Below are positions 8,301-17,041 of a stretch of DNA of 64,000 nucleotides, piece after piece. The stretch lies in NCBI RefSeq assembly GCF_000376945.1, contig NZ_AQXU01000022.1:124001-188000 (forward strand), given 5' to 3'. Below the pieces are notes generated by a model. That model made no database searches, was not told the DNA's origin, and saw nothing but the letters and a program-made list of their open reading frames with translations. A program made the translations under genes and the position numbers. Each line of letters begins with the position of its first letter. The stretch's first letter is position 1. This DNA comes from Leeia oryzae DSM 17879. Its GTDB lineage: Bacteria; Pseudomonadota; Gammaproteobacteria; Burkholderiales; Leeiaceae.

Positions 8301-9491
8301 ATGACCAGCCATATTCATTACTGGAACTACCCGACAGAAATCTATGCCGGAGAAGATGCCCTTGGCCTGCTTCCGTCGGTCTGCAAGCAACAGCATCTGA
8401 GACATCTCTTTCTGGTCAGTGATCAGGGCTTGGGCAAACTGGGCATTTCTGCCCGCGCCAAAGCATTGCTCGAAGCGGCCGATATCCAGGTCACCTTGTT
8501 TGAAGACGTGCAAAGCAACCCGACAACAGATAACGTCTACGCTGGGGTGGCCGCTTTTCAGGCCGGCCGGTTTGATGGCGTTGTTGCACTGGGGGGCGGT
8601 AGCGTCATCGACGCCGCCAAAGCCATTGCGCTGGTCTCCAGACAAGCAACCGCCCTTAGCGATTTTGACTGGAATGTCGCTTTTGAAAAATATCCCTCGC
8701 TGGGGAGCTTTCCGCGTCTGGGCGTACCGCCGCTGATCATTATCCCCACCACCGCTGGCACGGGCTCAGAGCTCAGCCGAGAAGCCGTGATCACCCACAG
8801 TGCCGAGCAAACCAAGCATGTGGTTACTCATGCAGAGCTGCTGGCCCGGGTAGTGTTGCTAGACCCGGCCTTGACTACCGGTCTGCCCGCACATCTGACG
8901 GCGGCTACCGGGCTGGATGCACTCACGCATCATATCGAAGCACTGGTGTCACCCCTGTATCACCCCATGTCCGCCGGTATTGCGCTGGAAGGCATCCGGC
9001 TGATCAGCCAGTTTTTGCCGTTGGCGGTCAAAGAGCCCGATAACATGGCAGCCAGAACCCAGATGCTGGTAGCTTCTGCCATGGCGGCGGTTGCCTTCCA
9101 GAAAGGGCTGGGAGGCGTACATGCCATCGCGCACGCGCTGGGGGCCAGATACCACAAGCATCACGGCTTGCTGAACGCCATCCTGTTGCCTTATCTGCTC
9201 AAGGCCAATGCGGCCGCTATTGAGGAACCATTGCGCTTGGTGGCCAGAGTGGTGGGCTTGCCAGGTGAGCGAGTCGATGATGTCATCGACTGGGTCGTTC
9301 AACTGCGGCAAGCATTGGGGATTCCGCATACGCTCGCAGAGATCGGCATGACGGGCGAGGAGAGCGATTTGATTGGTGCTGCGGCAGTGGCAGATTTGTC
9401 ATCAGCCGATACCAATCCTATTGCCCTCACAGCAGATGACTATGCGCGCATTTTCCTGAATGCAGTGCATGGCCGGCTGACGGAGTCATAA
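8301..9491 (+). CDS. Iron-containing (group III) alcohol dehydrogenase
   Basis: A 396-residue NAD(P)-dependent alcohol dehydrogenase. The nucleotide-binding GGGSVIDAAKA, the PTTAGTGSELS motif and the metal-ligand region (DALTHHIEALVSP, then HAIAHALGARYHKHHG) are all intact. It would interconvert an alcohol with the aldehyde handled by the neighbouring aldehyde dehydrogenase, e.g. an omega-hydroxy acid or amino alcohol (inference). ATG 8301 with AGAGG upstream is chosen; the extra 18 codons from 8247 overlap the terminator. A chemoreceptor gene starts 3 bp after the stop. Confidence 0.9.
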   Translation: MTSHIHYWNYPTEIYAGEDALGLLPSVCKQQHLRHLFLVSDQGLGKLGISARAKALLEAADIQVTLFEDVQSNPTTDNVYAGVAAFQAGRFDGVVALGGGSVIDAAKAIALVSRQATALSDFDWNVAFEKYPSLGSFPRLGVPPLIIIPTTAGTGSELSREAVITHSAEQTKHVVTHAELLARVVLLDPALTTGLPAHLTAATGLDALTHHIEALVSPLYHPMSAGIALEGIRLISQFLPLAVKEPDNMAARTQMLVASAMAAVAFQKGLGGVHAIAHALGARYHKHHGLLNAILLPYLLKANAAAIEEPLRLVARVVGLPGERVDDVIDWVVQLRQALGIPHTLAEIGMTGEESDLIGAAAVADLSSADTNPIALTADDYARIFLNAVHGRLTES

Positions 9492-9494
9492 CAG

Positions 9495-10661
9495 ATGATT
9501 GCATCACGATACCGTTTGTTCCTGTCTATCGGCTTGGCGACCGTTCCGTTGGTCATCATGGGCGTCGGGTTTGCATCGCCAGCGCTCGCGGTAGCGCCGC
9601 TTGGGTGGCTACTGGCTGTTACCGTACCGTTATGGCTGGCTTTGCTGTTGCAGGCATTCACCAGTGCACCCTCAACGACTGTGGTGGAAGCTTTGTGCCA
9701 ACCCTTGCATGCTTTCAATGCGGGCATGGATGTCACCCAGCGGGCCAAGGCGTTCCCAGTTGCCTGGGCTGCGCCGTTGCGCGATGCTATCAACCAGATG
9801 CTGGCGGGTCTGAATGGCAATATCGCGTCAGATTTCCAGCTGGCAAAACAGGCTGAAGTGCGTGCGAACGACATGGTCAGTACCGCGGCCCAGTTGCAAG
9901 AAACAGTATCTTTGCAGCACCAGGCCGCCAACACCCTGGCCAGTACCGCGACACAGCTTGGCCATGCCATACAAGCGGCAGCACAGCAATCGGTGTCATC
10001 CTGCCAGCTGGCAGAACATGCCGGCAGCCTTGCCCAGACGGGGTCTGTCACCATTGCCCAAACCATTGCCGATATCCGCGACATTTCCTTGTCGGTCGCG
10101 TCAGCTGCCGAGCAGATTCGCCAGCTGGAAGCGCAAAGCGAGCGCGTCAGTCAGGTGGTTCAGGTTATCCGGGAGGTTGCGGACCAGACCAATCTGTTGG
10201 CGTTGAATGCCGCAATCGAAGCCGCAAGGGCAGGGGAACAAGGCAGAGGCTTTGCCGTGGTAGCCGATGAAGTCAGAAAACTGGCCGAACGCACCGCCAG
10301 CTCCACCACCGAAATTGCCACTACCATCCAGGCGATGCGCAGCCGCGCAGAAGCTGCAGTAAAAGACATGGGGGTTGCAGAAAAGCGGGTCAGTGCCGGA
10401 GTCAGCCGGGCGGATGATGCCGATCAGGCCATCCAGCAGATTCAGTCTTCCAGCCTGCAGATCGTAGAAGAAATCCGCATGGTTACCGGGCGCCTGAATG
10501 CCCAGCAAAGTGCCAGCGAAGAAATGGATCAGCACCTGTCAGGGCTGATGCAGCTGGCAACCCAGGCTGATGACTCTGCCAATATACTGGCCAATGGCGC
10601 CACAGAAATGCAAAAGCTGGCGTCAGAACAGGTCGGTGTACTGACCCAGTATCGTTTTTGA
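9495..10661 (+). CDS. Methyl-accepting chemotaxis protein without periplasmic ligand domain
   Basis: A 388-residue receptor. Two membrane segments (about 8-26 and 33-53) are joined by a very short loop, so there is no periplasmic sensory domain. The C-terminal signalling hairpin tip is intact ([20 protein letters not shown], about 230-249, then [16 protein letters not shown]). No recognisable HAMP domain is obvious, and about 60-120 is a poorly conserved linker. It starts 3 bp after the alcohol dehydrogenase, so it is translated with the catabolic genes. It may sense a membrane or cytoplasmic signal, or work through a partner protein. Confidence 0.9.
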   Translation: MIASRYRLFLSIGLATVPLVIMGVGFASPALAVAPLGWLLAVTVPLWLALLLQAFTSAPSTTVVEALCQPLHAFNAGMDVTQRAKAFPVAWAAPLRDAINQMLAGLNGNIASDFQLAKQAEVRANDMVSTAAQLQETVSLQHQAANTLASTATQLGHAIQAAAQQSVSSCQLAEHAGSLAQTGSVTIAQTIADIRDISLSVASAAEQIRQLEAQSERVSQVVQVIREVADQTNLLALNAAIEAARAGEQGRGFAVVADEVRKLAERTASSTTEIATTIQAMRSRAEAAVKDMGVAEKRVSAGVSRADDADQAIQQIQSSSLQIVEEIRMVTGRLNAQQSASEEMDQHLSGLMQLATQADDSANILANGATEMQKLASEQVGVLTQYRF

Positions 10662-10680
10662 TCATCTGCCTGCCGTCAGC

Positions 10681-10709
10681 GTGCCTGCCCTGTCAGATGG
10701 GGCAGGCAC
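10681..10709. terminator. Hairpin between convergent chemoreceptor and CHAD genes
   Basis: GTGCCTGCCC and GGGCAGGCAC form a perfect 10-bp stem with a 9-nt loop. It has no T-run on either strand but occupies the 52-bp gap between convergent genes, so it probably ends or protects both transcripts. Confidence 0.55.
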
Positions 10710-10713
10710 CTGA

Positions 10714-12219
10714 CTACGCTTGCCAGAACACAGGTGTCTGCTCAAATGCAGCCAGCGTCTCCAGAAACCGGGCCTCGCTGGTGTTGTCATGCTGAGCCAG
10801 CCATTGTGTACACCGCGCCACGGTTTCTGCCAGCATGGCATCTTGCACGTTCACTCGCATTAACACAGCCGCCGCCACGGCACGGTCATTCATGCCGCCC
10901 AATATCTGTTGCATTGCCTGCAATCGGGTCACATAGCGACGCACCTGTTGGCGGGGGTACATCGGGGCAAAAGATTCCACGGTATAGCGGAGTGTCTTGA
11001 TGCGTTTGCGCAGTTCGTGCCGTTGCGTCACATCAAGGCTCTCCCATTGATCCGCCAGTGTTCTGGCTTTCTTTAGATGGTGCGACAACGCCTTGCCAGC
11101 AAATGCCTTCAAGGCAGGCGCCGCGGTTTCCTTTTGTGCCGTCAACGTGGCCAGCCAGGCCAACAGGCTTAGCTGAAAGTGGTTATTCAGGTTTGAATTG
11201 GTGGTTTTGCGTGCCATTTGCCGATACTGCAGACATTGCTGCGTCACAGCCTGTTGCAACTGCAACAAGGCCCCCGGTTCCACCACATTGGCCTGTGCCA
11301 GCATCGGCAACGTATCCATCAAAAATACATCCGCATCTCTGACTAACCCCAATACTGACGCCAGTTCTTTCATCGGCAACATCACGGTTTGCCAATCTGC
11401 ATCCGCAATGATTGGTGCAAAAATTTTCCGGGCAGACAGTAGCCGTCGTAAAGCGACCCGCGCTTGATGGATGAACTCCGGGTCTTCCTCCGTCAGCATG
11501 CCTGGCAAATTCTGCCGAAAATGCTGCAACGCTTGCGTTGCAATGGCCTGCAACGCAAGACGGGGTGTCATATCCTTATCCACCCACACCGGCGCGGCTT
11601 TTGCCGGTATCAGGGGGATGATCGGTTGGCCCAGATCATGGCCTCGCTCAGCCAGCGATAAGGGTTCCAGTGTCAGCGGCACAACAGGCAACAGCGCCAG
11701 CGCAAGCAGATACATGGCCTGCGGGTCGCCCTGTTTCAGTTCAATCTCGATTTCATTGATCCGGCATCGTGCTGTCCCCTGAGAGATGTGGCCCGTTTCC
11801 AGATGAATCTGCAGGATGTTGCCCTTGGCATCTTGTATCGGCCAGCTTGTCCGCCGGATCTCCAGAGTAAAGCAGGGCAATAGGGCCGCAGAGAGATCTG
11901 TTTGCTGAAAAAACTGCCTGATTCGCTTGTTCTGGATCGGCCCTGGTAACCAGGTTGCATTCACCAGACGGGTTTCGGACGCAACCTCACGGCCTTTCTT
12001 CACCGGGAACTGCAACGTTTGTAACCACTGGTCCTGGCAAGGGCTCAGTTGCAGGGTAATGCCTTTGCTTTTCAGCGCATGGTCGGGCGTGTCATAAAAA
12101 GTGCTGTGAACCTGTTCGCTACTGGGAATGGCATGGGGGAACCGCTCGCCCAGATACTTGCGGAGCACGGTATTTTGCTTGAAAGGGAGAGACAGTCTTA
12201 ATCTACGCACAAACGGCAT
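10714..12219 (-). CDS. CYTH-CHAD domain protein with degenerate CYTH active site
   Basis: A 501-residue protein with an N-terminal CYTH triphosphate-tunnel fold (about 1-200; STFYDTPDHALKSKGITL and INEIEIELKQGD are recognisable) and a C-terminal alpha-helical CHAD domain (about 215-495; FIHQARVALRRLLSARK, RHELRKRIKTLRY). CYTH enzymes normally start with an ExExK motif; here the equivalent stretch reads RRLRLSLPFK, and the usual LRIR strand reads LQL. Triphosphatase activity is therefore doubtful. CHAD domains bind polyphosphate, so a polyphosphate-binding or granule role is plausible (inference). A polyphosphate-using kinase is encoded 6 kb away. Confidence 0.88.
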   Translation of the reverse strand: MPFVRRLRLSLPFKQNTVLRKYLGERFPHAIPSSEQVHSTFYDTPDHALKSKGITLQLSPCQDQWLQTLQFPVKKGREVASETRLVNATWLPGPIQNKRIRQFFQQTDLSAALLPCFTLEIRRTSWPIQDAKGNILQIHLETGHISQGTARCRINEIEIELKQGDPQAMYLLALALLPVVPLTLEPLSLAERGHDLGQPIIPLIPAKAAPVWVDKDMTPRLALQAIATQALQHFRQNLPGMLTEEDPEFIHQARVALRRLLSARKIFAPIIADADWQTVMLPMKELASVLGLVRDADVFLMDTLPMLAQANVVEPGALLQLQQAVTQQCLQYRQMARKTTNSNLNNHFQLSLLAWLATLTAQKETAAPALKAFAGKALSHHLKKARTLADQWESLDVTQRHELRKRIKTLRYTVESFAPMYPRQQVRRYVTRLQAMQQILGGMNDRAVAAAVLMRVNVQDAMLAETVARCTQWLAQHDNTSEARFLETLAAFEQTPVFWQA

Positions 12220-12346
12220 TCATCAGACTCATGGTCAGCAATCAGGTAGGGAAGGTTCTCTCCATCTTAGCCAATTTTGAGATGAAATGCGGTCAAGTTG
12301 CATCAAATAGGGCAGATATAAACCGCGCAGCTTGCGTACCATCAAC

Positions 12347-12377
12347 AAAAACGGCCACAGTTTCCTGTGGCCGTTTT
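12347..12377 (-). terminator. Intrinsic terminator after ettA
   Basis: A perfect stem of ACGGCCACAG with CTGTGGCCGT around a 4-nt loop, with A/T flanks on both sides. Read on the minus strand it is followed by TTTTTG, just downstream of the ettA stop. Confidence 0.85.
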
Positions 12378-12399
12378 GCATCCAACCTGGCAACCGTGA

Positions 12400-14067
12400 T
12401 TAACGGCTGATTGGCTTGTAGCGGATACGCTTGGGCTTGGCACCTTCTTCACCCAGACGCTTACGCTTGTCGGCTTCGTACTCTTGGTAGTTACCGTCAA
12501 AGAAGGTCCACTGAGAGTTACCTTCCGCCGCCAGAATATGGGTGGCAATACGGTCCAGGAACCAGCGGTCATGGCTGATCACGAATACGGTACCGGCAAA
12601 TTCCAGCAAGGCATCTTCCAGCGCACGCAGGGTTTCCACGTCCAGATCGTTTGATGGTTCATCCAGTAGCAAGACGTTGCCGCCTTTTAGCAGGGTCTTG
12701 GCCAGATGCAGGCGGCCGCGTTCACCACCAGACAACATGCCGACTTTCTTCTGCTGGTCGCCACCTTTAAAGTTAAAGCGGCCCAGGTAAGCGCGGCTGC
12801 TCATCTCGAACTTGCCAACGTTGATGACCTCGTTGCCGTTGGAGACATCCTCAAACACGGTCTTCTCGCCAGACAGGCTTTCACGGCTCTGTTCCACAAA
12901 CGCCATCTGCACGGTTTGGCCAATCTCCACTGTACCGCTATCTGGCTGCTCTTTACCGGCAATCATCTTGAAGAGGGTAGATTTACCGGCACCGTTCGGG
13001 CCGATGATACCCACAATTGCGCCCGGCGGTACAGAGAAGCTCAGGTTATCAATCAGCAGACGGTCACCAAAGCCTTTGGTTACGTTGGTAAAGTCGATCA
13101 CCTTGTCGCCCAGACGCTCAGCCACAGGGATAAAGATTTCCTGGGTTTCGTTACGTTTCTGGTATTCAAACGAATTCAGCTCTTCAAAACGCGCAATACG
13201 GGCCTTGGATTTTGCCTGGCGTGCTTTCGGATTCTGACGTACCCATTCCAGTTCTTTGTTCAGCGCTTTCTGGCGGGCAGATTCTTGCGATTCTTCCTGC
13301 TTCAGACGGGCTTCTTTCTGTTCCAGCCAGCTAGAGTAATTGCCTTTCCAAGGGATGCCCTGCCCACGGTCGAGTTCCAGAATCCACTCGGCCGCATTGT
13401 CCAGAAAGTAACGATCGTGCGTTACAGCCACCACGGTCCCCGGGAAGCGAACCAGGAACTGTTCCAGCCACTCGACAGATTCTGCATCCAGGTGGTTAGT
13501 CGGTTCATCGAGCAACAGCATGTCAGGTTTGGACAGCAATAGTTTGCACAAGGCAACGCGGCGCTTTTCACCCCCGGACAAATGCTCGATTTTGGCATCC
13601 CACTCTGGCAGGCGCAGTGCGTCGGCCGCAATTTCCAGCTGCAGTTCGGCGTTATCGCCTGCACCCGCTGCAATAACGGCTTCCAAACGGGCCTGTTCTT
13701 CGGCCAGTTTGTCAAAGTCAGCATCCGGTTCTGCGTAAGCTGCGTAGACTTCTTCCAGTTTTTTCTGGGCATCAAAGACTTCGCCCATGCCGGATTCGAC
13801 TTCTTCGCGCACGGTTTTCGCCGGGTCCAGCTGTGGTTCTTGTGCCAGATAGCCAATCTTGATACCAGGCTGCCACTGCACTTCGCCTTCAAATTCTTTT
13901 TCTACACCGGCCATGATCTTTAGCACGGTGGACTTGCCCGCGCCGTTCAGACCCAAGAGGCCAATCTTGGCGCCCGGGAAGAAAGACAGGGAAATATCCT
14001 TGATAATCTGCCGTTTAGGTGGCACGACCTTGCTCACGCGGAGCATAGACATTACGTATTGAGCCAT
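12400..14067 (-). CDS. ettA: Energy-dependent translational throttle protein EttA (ABC-F)
   Basis: A 555-residue cytosolic ABC-F ATPase, exactly the length of E. coli EttA. Two ATP-binding cassettes are visible: Walker A GLNGAGKST and GPNGAGKST, LSGGE signatures, and two DEPTNHLD / DEPSNDLD Walker B blocks, linked by the charged arm and P-site tRNA interaction segment (about 240-330). EttA binds the ribosomal E site and gates entry into elongation according to ATP/ADP ratio. The start at MAQYVMSM (14067) matches the family; the eight codons upstream are unlikely. A palindrome lies in its leader. Confidence 0.95.
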   Translation of the reverse strand: MAQYVMSMLRVSKVVPPKRQIIKDISLSFFPGAKIGLLGLNGAGKSTVLKIMAGVEKEFEGEVQWQPGIKIGYLAQEPQLDPAKTVREEVESGMGEVFDAQKKLEEVYAAYAEPDADFDKLAEEQARLEAVIAAGAGDNAELQLEIAADALRLPEWDAKIEHLSGGEKRRVALCKLLLSKPDMLLLDEPTNHLDAESVEWLEQFLVRFPGTVVAVTHDRYFLDNAAEWILELDRGQGIPWKGNYSSWLEQKEARLKQEESQESARQKALNKELEWVRQNPKARQAKSKARIARFEELNSFEYQKRNETQEIFIPVAERLGDKVIDFTNVTKGFGDRLLIDNLSFSVPPGAIVGIIGPNGAGKSTLFKMIAGKEQPDSGTVEIGQTVQMAFVEQSRESLSGEKTVFEDVSNGNEVINVGKFEMSSRAYLGRFNFKGGDQQKKVGMLSGGERGRLHLAKTLLKGGNVLLLDEPSNDLDVETLRALEDALLEFAGTVFVISHDRWFLDRIATHILAAEGNSQWTFFDGNYQEYEADKRKRLGEEGAKPKRIRYKPISR

Positions 14068-14083
14068 GAAATGTGGGTTCCTG

Positions 14084-14098
14084 TTAACCAATGGTTAA
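14084..14098. promoter_or_regulatory. Perfect palindrome in the ettA leader
   Basis: TTAACCA-A-TGGTTAA is a perfect 7-bp inverted repeat around one base, 16 bp upstream of the ettA start codon. It could be an operator or an mRNA hairpin too small to be stable; nothing else supports a function. Confidence 0.3.
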
Positions 14099-14328
14099 TT
14101 GCCGCTTTAACCACGCGATTCTACACCATTGCCCCGACTCGCACATGCCTGACCTGATCAAGTTCCAGCATGGCATCTGTCAGCTGTATGCAATATATCT
14201 TTCCTGTATCTGTTTGAAGTATGCTAATTTCCTAACCGGACGTAATGCACGCACGGTTTGTGGTGCTAATAACAGGCTCGGAAATTCTGTAAACTCACTT
14301 GCAAGGTGAGTAATAGGGGGTGACATTG

Positions 14329-15111
14329 ATGACTCGGTGGGGGCACGTTGCATGGGTGTTTGGGTTGTTGTTGTCCGGCAAGGTCATGGCATTACCTGCC
14401 GAGGTAACCCTGGCATCAGATCAGTGGTGTCCTTATAACTGTGATGCAAACAGCAGTTCTCCCGGCATTCTGATCGAACTGGCGCGAGAGGCATGGCAGC
14501 CGCTAGGCGTTAAGGTCAATTATGAGATCATGCCCTGGGCCCGGGCAAAGATGCTGGCTACTCAAAAAGGCAGCATCGGTCTGGTGGGCGCGGGCAGGGG
14601 TCTGGATGAAAATGTCTTTGTCTATGGCAAGGTGCCTCCGCTGGTTTCCCCTTTTTGCTTCTATACCGCCATCAATTCTCGCTGGAACTACAGCGGGCTG
14701 GGCGCACTATCCAGTATCCGGCTCGGTACAGCATTGGGGTATCACTATGATGGCGAGGTAGGGCAGTACGTAGAAAACAGGATCAAGCAGGAGAGTAATC
14801 TGGTTCAACCCGCGCTGGGCGATACGCCCATACTGGTCAATATGGATAAACTGGCAGGTGGCAGGATTGATGCCTTGCTGGAAGACCGACTGGTGGTGCA
14901 GCACACCATTTACCGAAACGCATTAAAGGTGCAAACCAGAGAGTCCGGCTGCATTACTGCAGATGACACCATTTATGTGGTGCTGCCAAAACAGATTGGC
15001 CAATCAGCTATATTGATGGATCAGTTTGATAAAACCGTGGTGGCCATGCGCAAGGACGGGCGTTTTCAGAAGTTGCTGGCCAAATATGGGGTCACGGTGA
15101 AAGGATATTAG
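14329..15111 (+). CDS. Periplasmic amino-acid-type solute-binding protein (SBP family 3)
   Basis: A 260-residue protein with a signal peptide (hydrophobic residues about 7-20, cleavage after GKVMA) followed by an SBP_bac_3 fold: EVTLASDQWCPYNC, then GILIELAREAWQPLG and VNYEIMPWARAKMLATQKG. The many lone homologues without permease genes are of unknown ligand; this one has no transporter partners nearby. ATG 14329 is chosen over GTG 14320 because AGGGGG sits 8 bp before it. A 6-bp hairpin (ACTCAC/GTGAGT) just upstream might affect translation. Confidence 0.82.
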   Translation: MTRWGHVAWVFGLLLSGKVMALPAEVTLASDQWCPYNCDANSSSPGILIELAREAWQPLGVKVNYEIMPWARAKMLATQKGSIGLVGAGRGLDENVFVYGKVPPLVSPFCFYTAINSRWNYSGLGALSSIRLGTALGYHYDGEVGQYVENRIKQESNLVQPALGDTPILVNMDKLAGGRIDALLEDRLVVQHTIYRNALKVQTRESGCITADDTIYVVLPKQIGQSAILMDQFDKTVVAMRKDGRFQKLLAKYGVTVKGY

Positions 15112-15113
15112 CC

Positions 15114-15138
15114 GATACCTGCCAGCTGCACAGGTATC
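15114..15138. terminator. Hairpin between convergent genes
   Basis: GATACCT (15114-15120) pairs with AGGTATC (15132-15138) in the 35-bp gap between the binding protein and the transglycosylase; no T-run is present. Confidence 0.4.
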
Positions 15139-15146
15139 ATATCCAA

Positions 15147-16025
15147 TTACATGGCCTGAACCACGGCCTTTTTGGGCAAACTGATATGCAGCTTGTGTGG
15201 GTAAAAGCGCATCACCTTTGCCACATAAGCTTGGGTTTCCTTGTAAGGCGGAACCCCTTTGTACTTGTCTACCGCACCTTCACCAGCGTTATAGGCAGCT
15301 GCCACCAGTTTGATGTCGCCGTTGTAGCGGTCCAGCAGCCATCTCAGGTAGCGGATGCCGCCCTTGACGTTCTGGCTGGCGTTGTAGGCATTCTTGACAT
15401 TAAACCGCTCCGCAGTTGCGGGGATCAGCTGCATCAGCCCCATGGCATTGGCCGGGGATTTGGCGCTGGGTTCAAAACGGGATTCAACACTCACAATCGA
15501 CAGGGCCAGTCGCGGGTCAACATCATTCCATCTGGCCACTTGCTGAATCATCTCAATCATCCAGCGCTTGTCTTTGGGCAAACTGGCCAACAGGCCTTCC
15601 AGTGTCGGGCCGGGCGGAGTCGGTGCTTTAGGGGGCAGGGCATCTGCCAAGACACAGCCAGGCAGCTGGTCAGATGCATAATGAATGGTTTCCAGCATGT
15701 CCACCGCTTCCTGATGGCCTTGCTGTGCTGCCATGGCCAATAACGAGGCAGCCGCAGCACGGTCTTCCGGCACACCCTGACCAAAAGCAAACAGCATGGC
15801 CAGACGGTACTGCGCTTCTGTAGAACCGCTCCTTGCGCCCTGACAATAGCGCACAGCGGCTGACCATGGGTCAACACCTTCCAGCCGGGTGGCTTCTGCT
15901 AACCAGGCTTGCTGTTGCGGGCCATCCAGATCATTGGCGTGGCTGCCGAGACTGACAGATAACATCAGTAACGAAGACCATCCAAGTGCAGAACGGCGGA
16001 GGCGGTTAAAGAACGGCAAAGACAT
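15147..16025 (-). CDS. Lytic transglycosylase with Sel1-type repeat region
   Basis: A 292-residue periplasmic murein hydrolase. It has a signal peptide (about 12-30, ending GSHA), then a short Sel1-like repeat region (AQYRLAMLFAFGQGVPEDRAAAASLLAMAA, written here in parts: AQYRLAMLFAFGQG then VPEDRAAAASLL; about 71-115), then an SLT domain. The catalytic glutamate is E181 in SVESRFEPSA, followed by GLMQLIPATA and AAYNAGEGAV, the family's substrate-groove motifs. It cleaves glycan strands to give anhydromuropeptides. It has no operon partner, although a DMT permease lies upstream on the same strand. Confidence 0.9.
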   Translation of the reverse strand: MSLPFFNRLRRSALGWSSLLMLSVSLGSHANDLDGPQQQAWLAEATRLEGVDPWSAAVRYCQGARSGSTEAQYRLAMLFAFGQGVPEDRAAAASLLAMAAQQGHQEAVDMLETIHYASDQLPGCVLADALPPKAPTPPGPTLEGLLASLPKDKRWMIEMIQQVARWNDVDPRLALSIVSVESRFEPSAKSPANAMGLMQLIPATAERFNVKNAYNASQNVKGGIRYLRWLLDRYNGDIKLVAAAYNAGEGAVDKYKGVPPYKETQAYVAKVMRFYPHKLHISLPKKAVVQAM

Positions 16026-16097
16026 GGGCTTTGAAATACCAGATTGCTTTTATTCGAGTCTTGATTGTAGTCCTTCTGTACCTGCTGCGTCTGTATG

Positions 16098-16946
16098 CTA
16101 GGTGGAAGTTTTACAAATTGTTGCAATGCTCGTCGCCCCGATAATGATGACGCAACCGGCAATCGCCTGTAGCGATGGCGTTTCGTGCAACCAAAGCCAG
16201 GCCAGTACAATGCCGTAGACCGGTTCCAGTGTGGCTGTCAGGCTGGCCAGCCTGGCAGAAATGCGCTGCAGGCTAAACATGAACATGCCATGGGAGAGGG
16301 CAGTAAAGACAATGCCTAGCACAATCAGGCCTAGCCAGGTTTGCGTGCTCAGGGTTAATGGCCAGGATACGAAAGGGGCCAGGCACAGGCAGGCCACCAT
16401 ATTCTGGAGCCACGCCAGACGGAACGCGCCCATCTTGCTGCCTTGCCAGCGGTTGACCAGTGCCAGCAGGGCAAAACTGAATCCTGATGCTATACCCCAT
16501 AGCAAGCCGGCAATGCTGCCCGCAGACCATTCGGCACCGCGCAGCATCAGCCACATGCCAAATGCCACCGCCAGCGCCGCCCACCAGTCTCCGGCATGAC
16601 GCTTTTCCTTGAACACGATAGGTTCAAGCCACGCCACAAAAATCGGGAAACTGGCAAAGCCCATCAAACCCACCGCGACAGAGGCTGCGCTGACCGAGGC
16701 AAAAAACGTCAGCCAGTGAATGGCGAGCAGCATGCCACACAGGATGACGCTCACGGGTACTGCTTTGAAGCTGAGCTGTTTCTGCGCATAGACCACAGGC
16801 GTCAGGGCCAGGGCGGCAAACAAGGTACGCCCGAAGACCAGAATCATGGGCGTCACCGCCAATGCCTTGCCAAATGTACCCGCGGTACCAAACAGCAACA
16901 CCGCAAGATGCAGTGCCAGCAAAGGTAACAGATTGGAAGATTTCAT
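16098..16946 (-). CDS. EamA/DMT-superfamily permease
   Basis: A 282-residue inner-membrane protein with ten hydrophobic segments arranged as two EamA repeats (about 8-140 and 150-278). Motifs such as FGRTLFAALALTPVVYAQ and LEPVYGIVLAWLWLHE are typical of RhaT/YdcZ-like drug/metabolite exporters. Substrate specificity cannot be deduced. It is followed by the lytic transglycosylase and preceded by purU, all on the minus strand, but gaps and a terminator suggest separate units. Confidence 0.88.
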   Translation of the reverse strand: MKSSNLLPLLALHLAVLLFGTAGTFGKALAVTPMILVFGRTLFAALALTPVVYAQKQLSFKAVPVSVILCGMLLAIHWLTFFASVSAASVAVGLMGFASFPIFVAWLEPIVFKEKRHAGDWWAALAVAFGMWLMLRGAEWSAGSIAGLLWGIASGFSFALLALVNRWQGSKMGAFRLAWLQNMVACLCLAPFVSWPLTLSTQTWLGLIVLGIVFTALSHGMFMFSLQRISARLASLTATLEPVYGIVLAWLWLHETPSLQAIAGCVIIIGATSIATICKTST

Positions 16947-16977
16947 GTGGCGATCCTACGTTGCCTGATAAAACAGA

Positions 16978-17008
16978 ACAAGCCCGGGCAGGTGATGCCC
17001 GGGCTTGT
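16978..17008 (-). terminator. Terminator after purU
   Basis: ACAAGCCCGGGCA pairs perfectly with TGCCCGGGCTTGT around a 5-nt loop. On the minus strand it is followed by TCTGTTTTA, a moderate U-tract, 34 bp past the purU stop. Confidence 0.75.
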
Positions 17009-17041
17009 CAGCATGATGTGCAGAACACCAAGATGCGTAAT

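Noticed and set aside
12706-13542. A 278-codon plus-strand frame opposite ettA
   Set aside because: Antisense shadow of a conserved ABC-F gene; no domain or motif visible.
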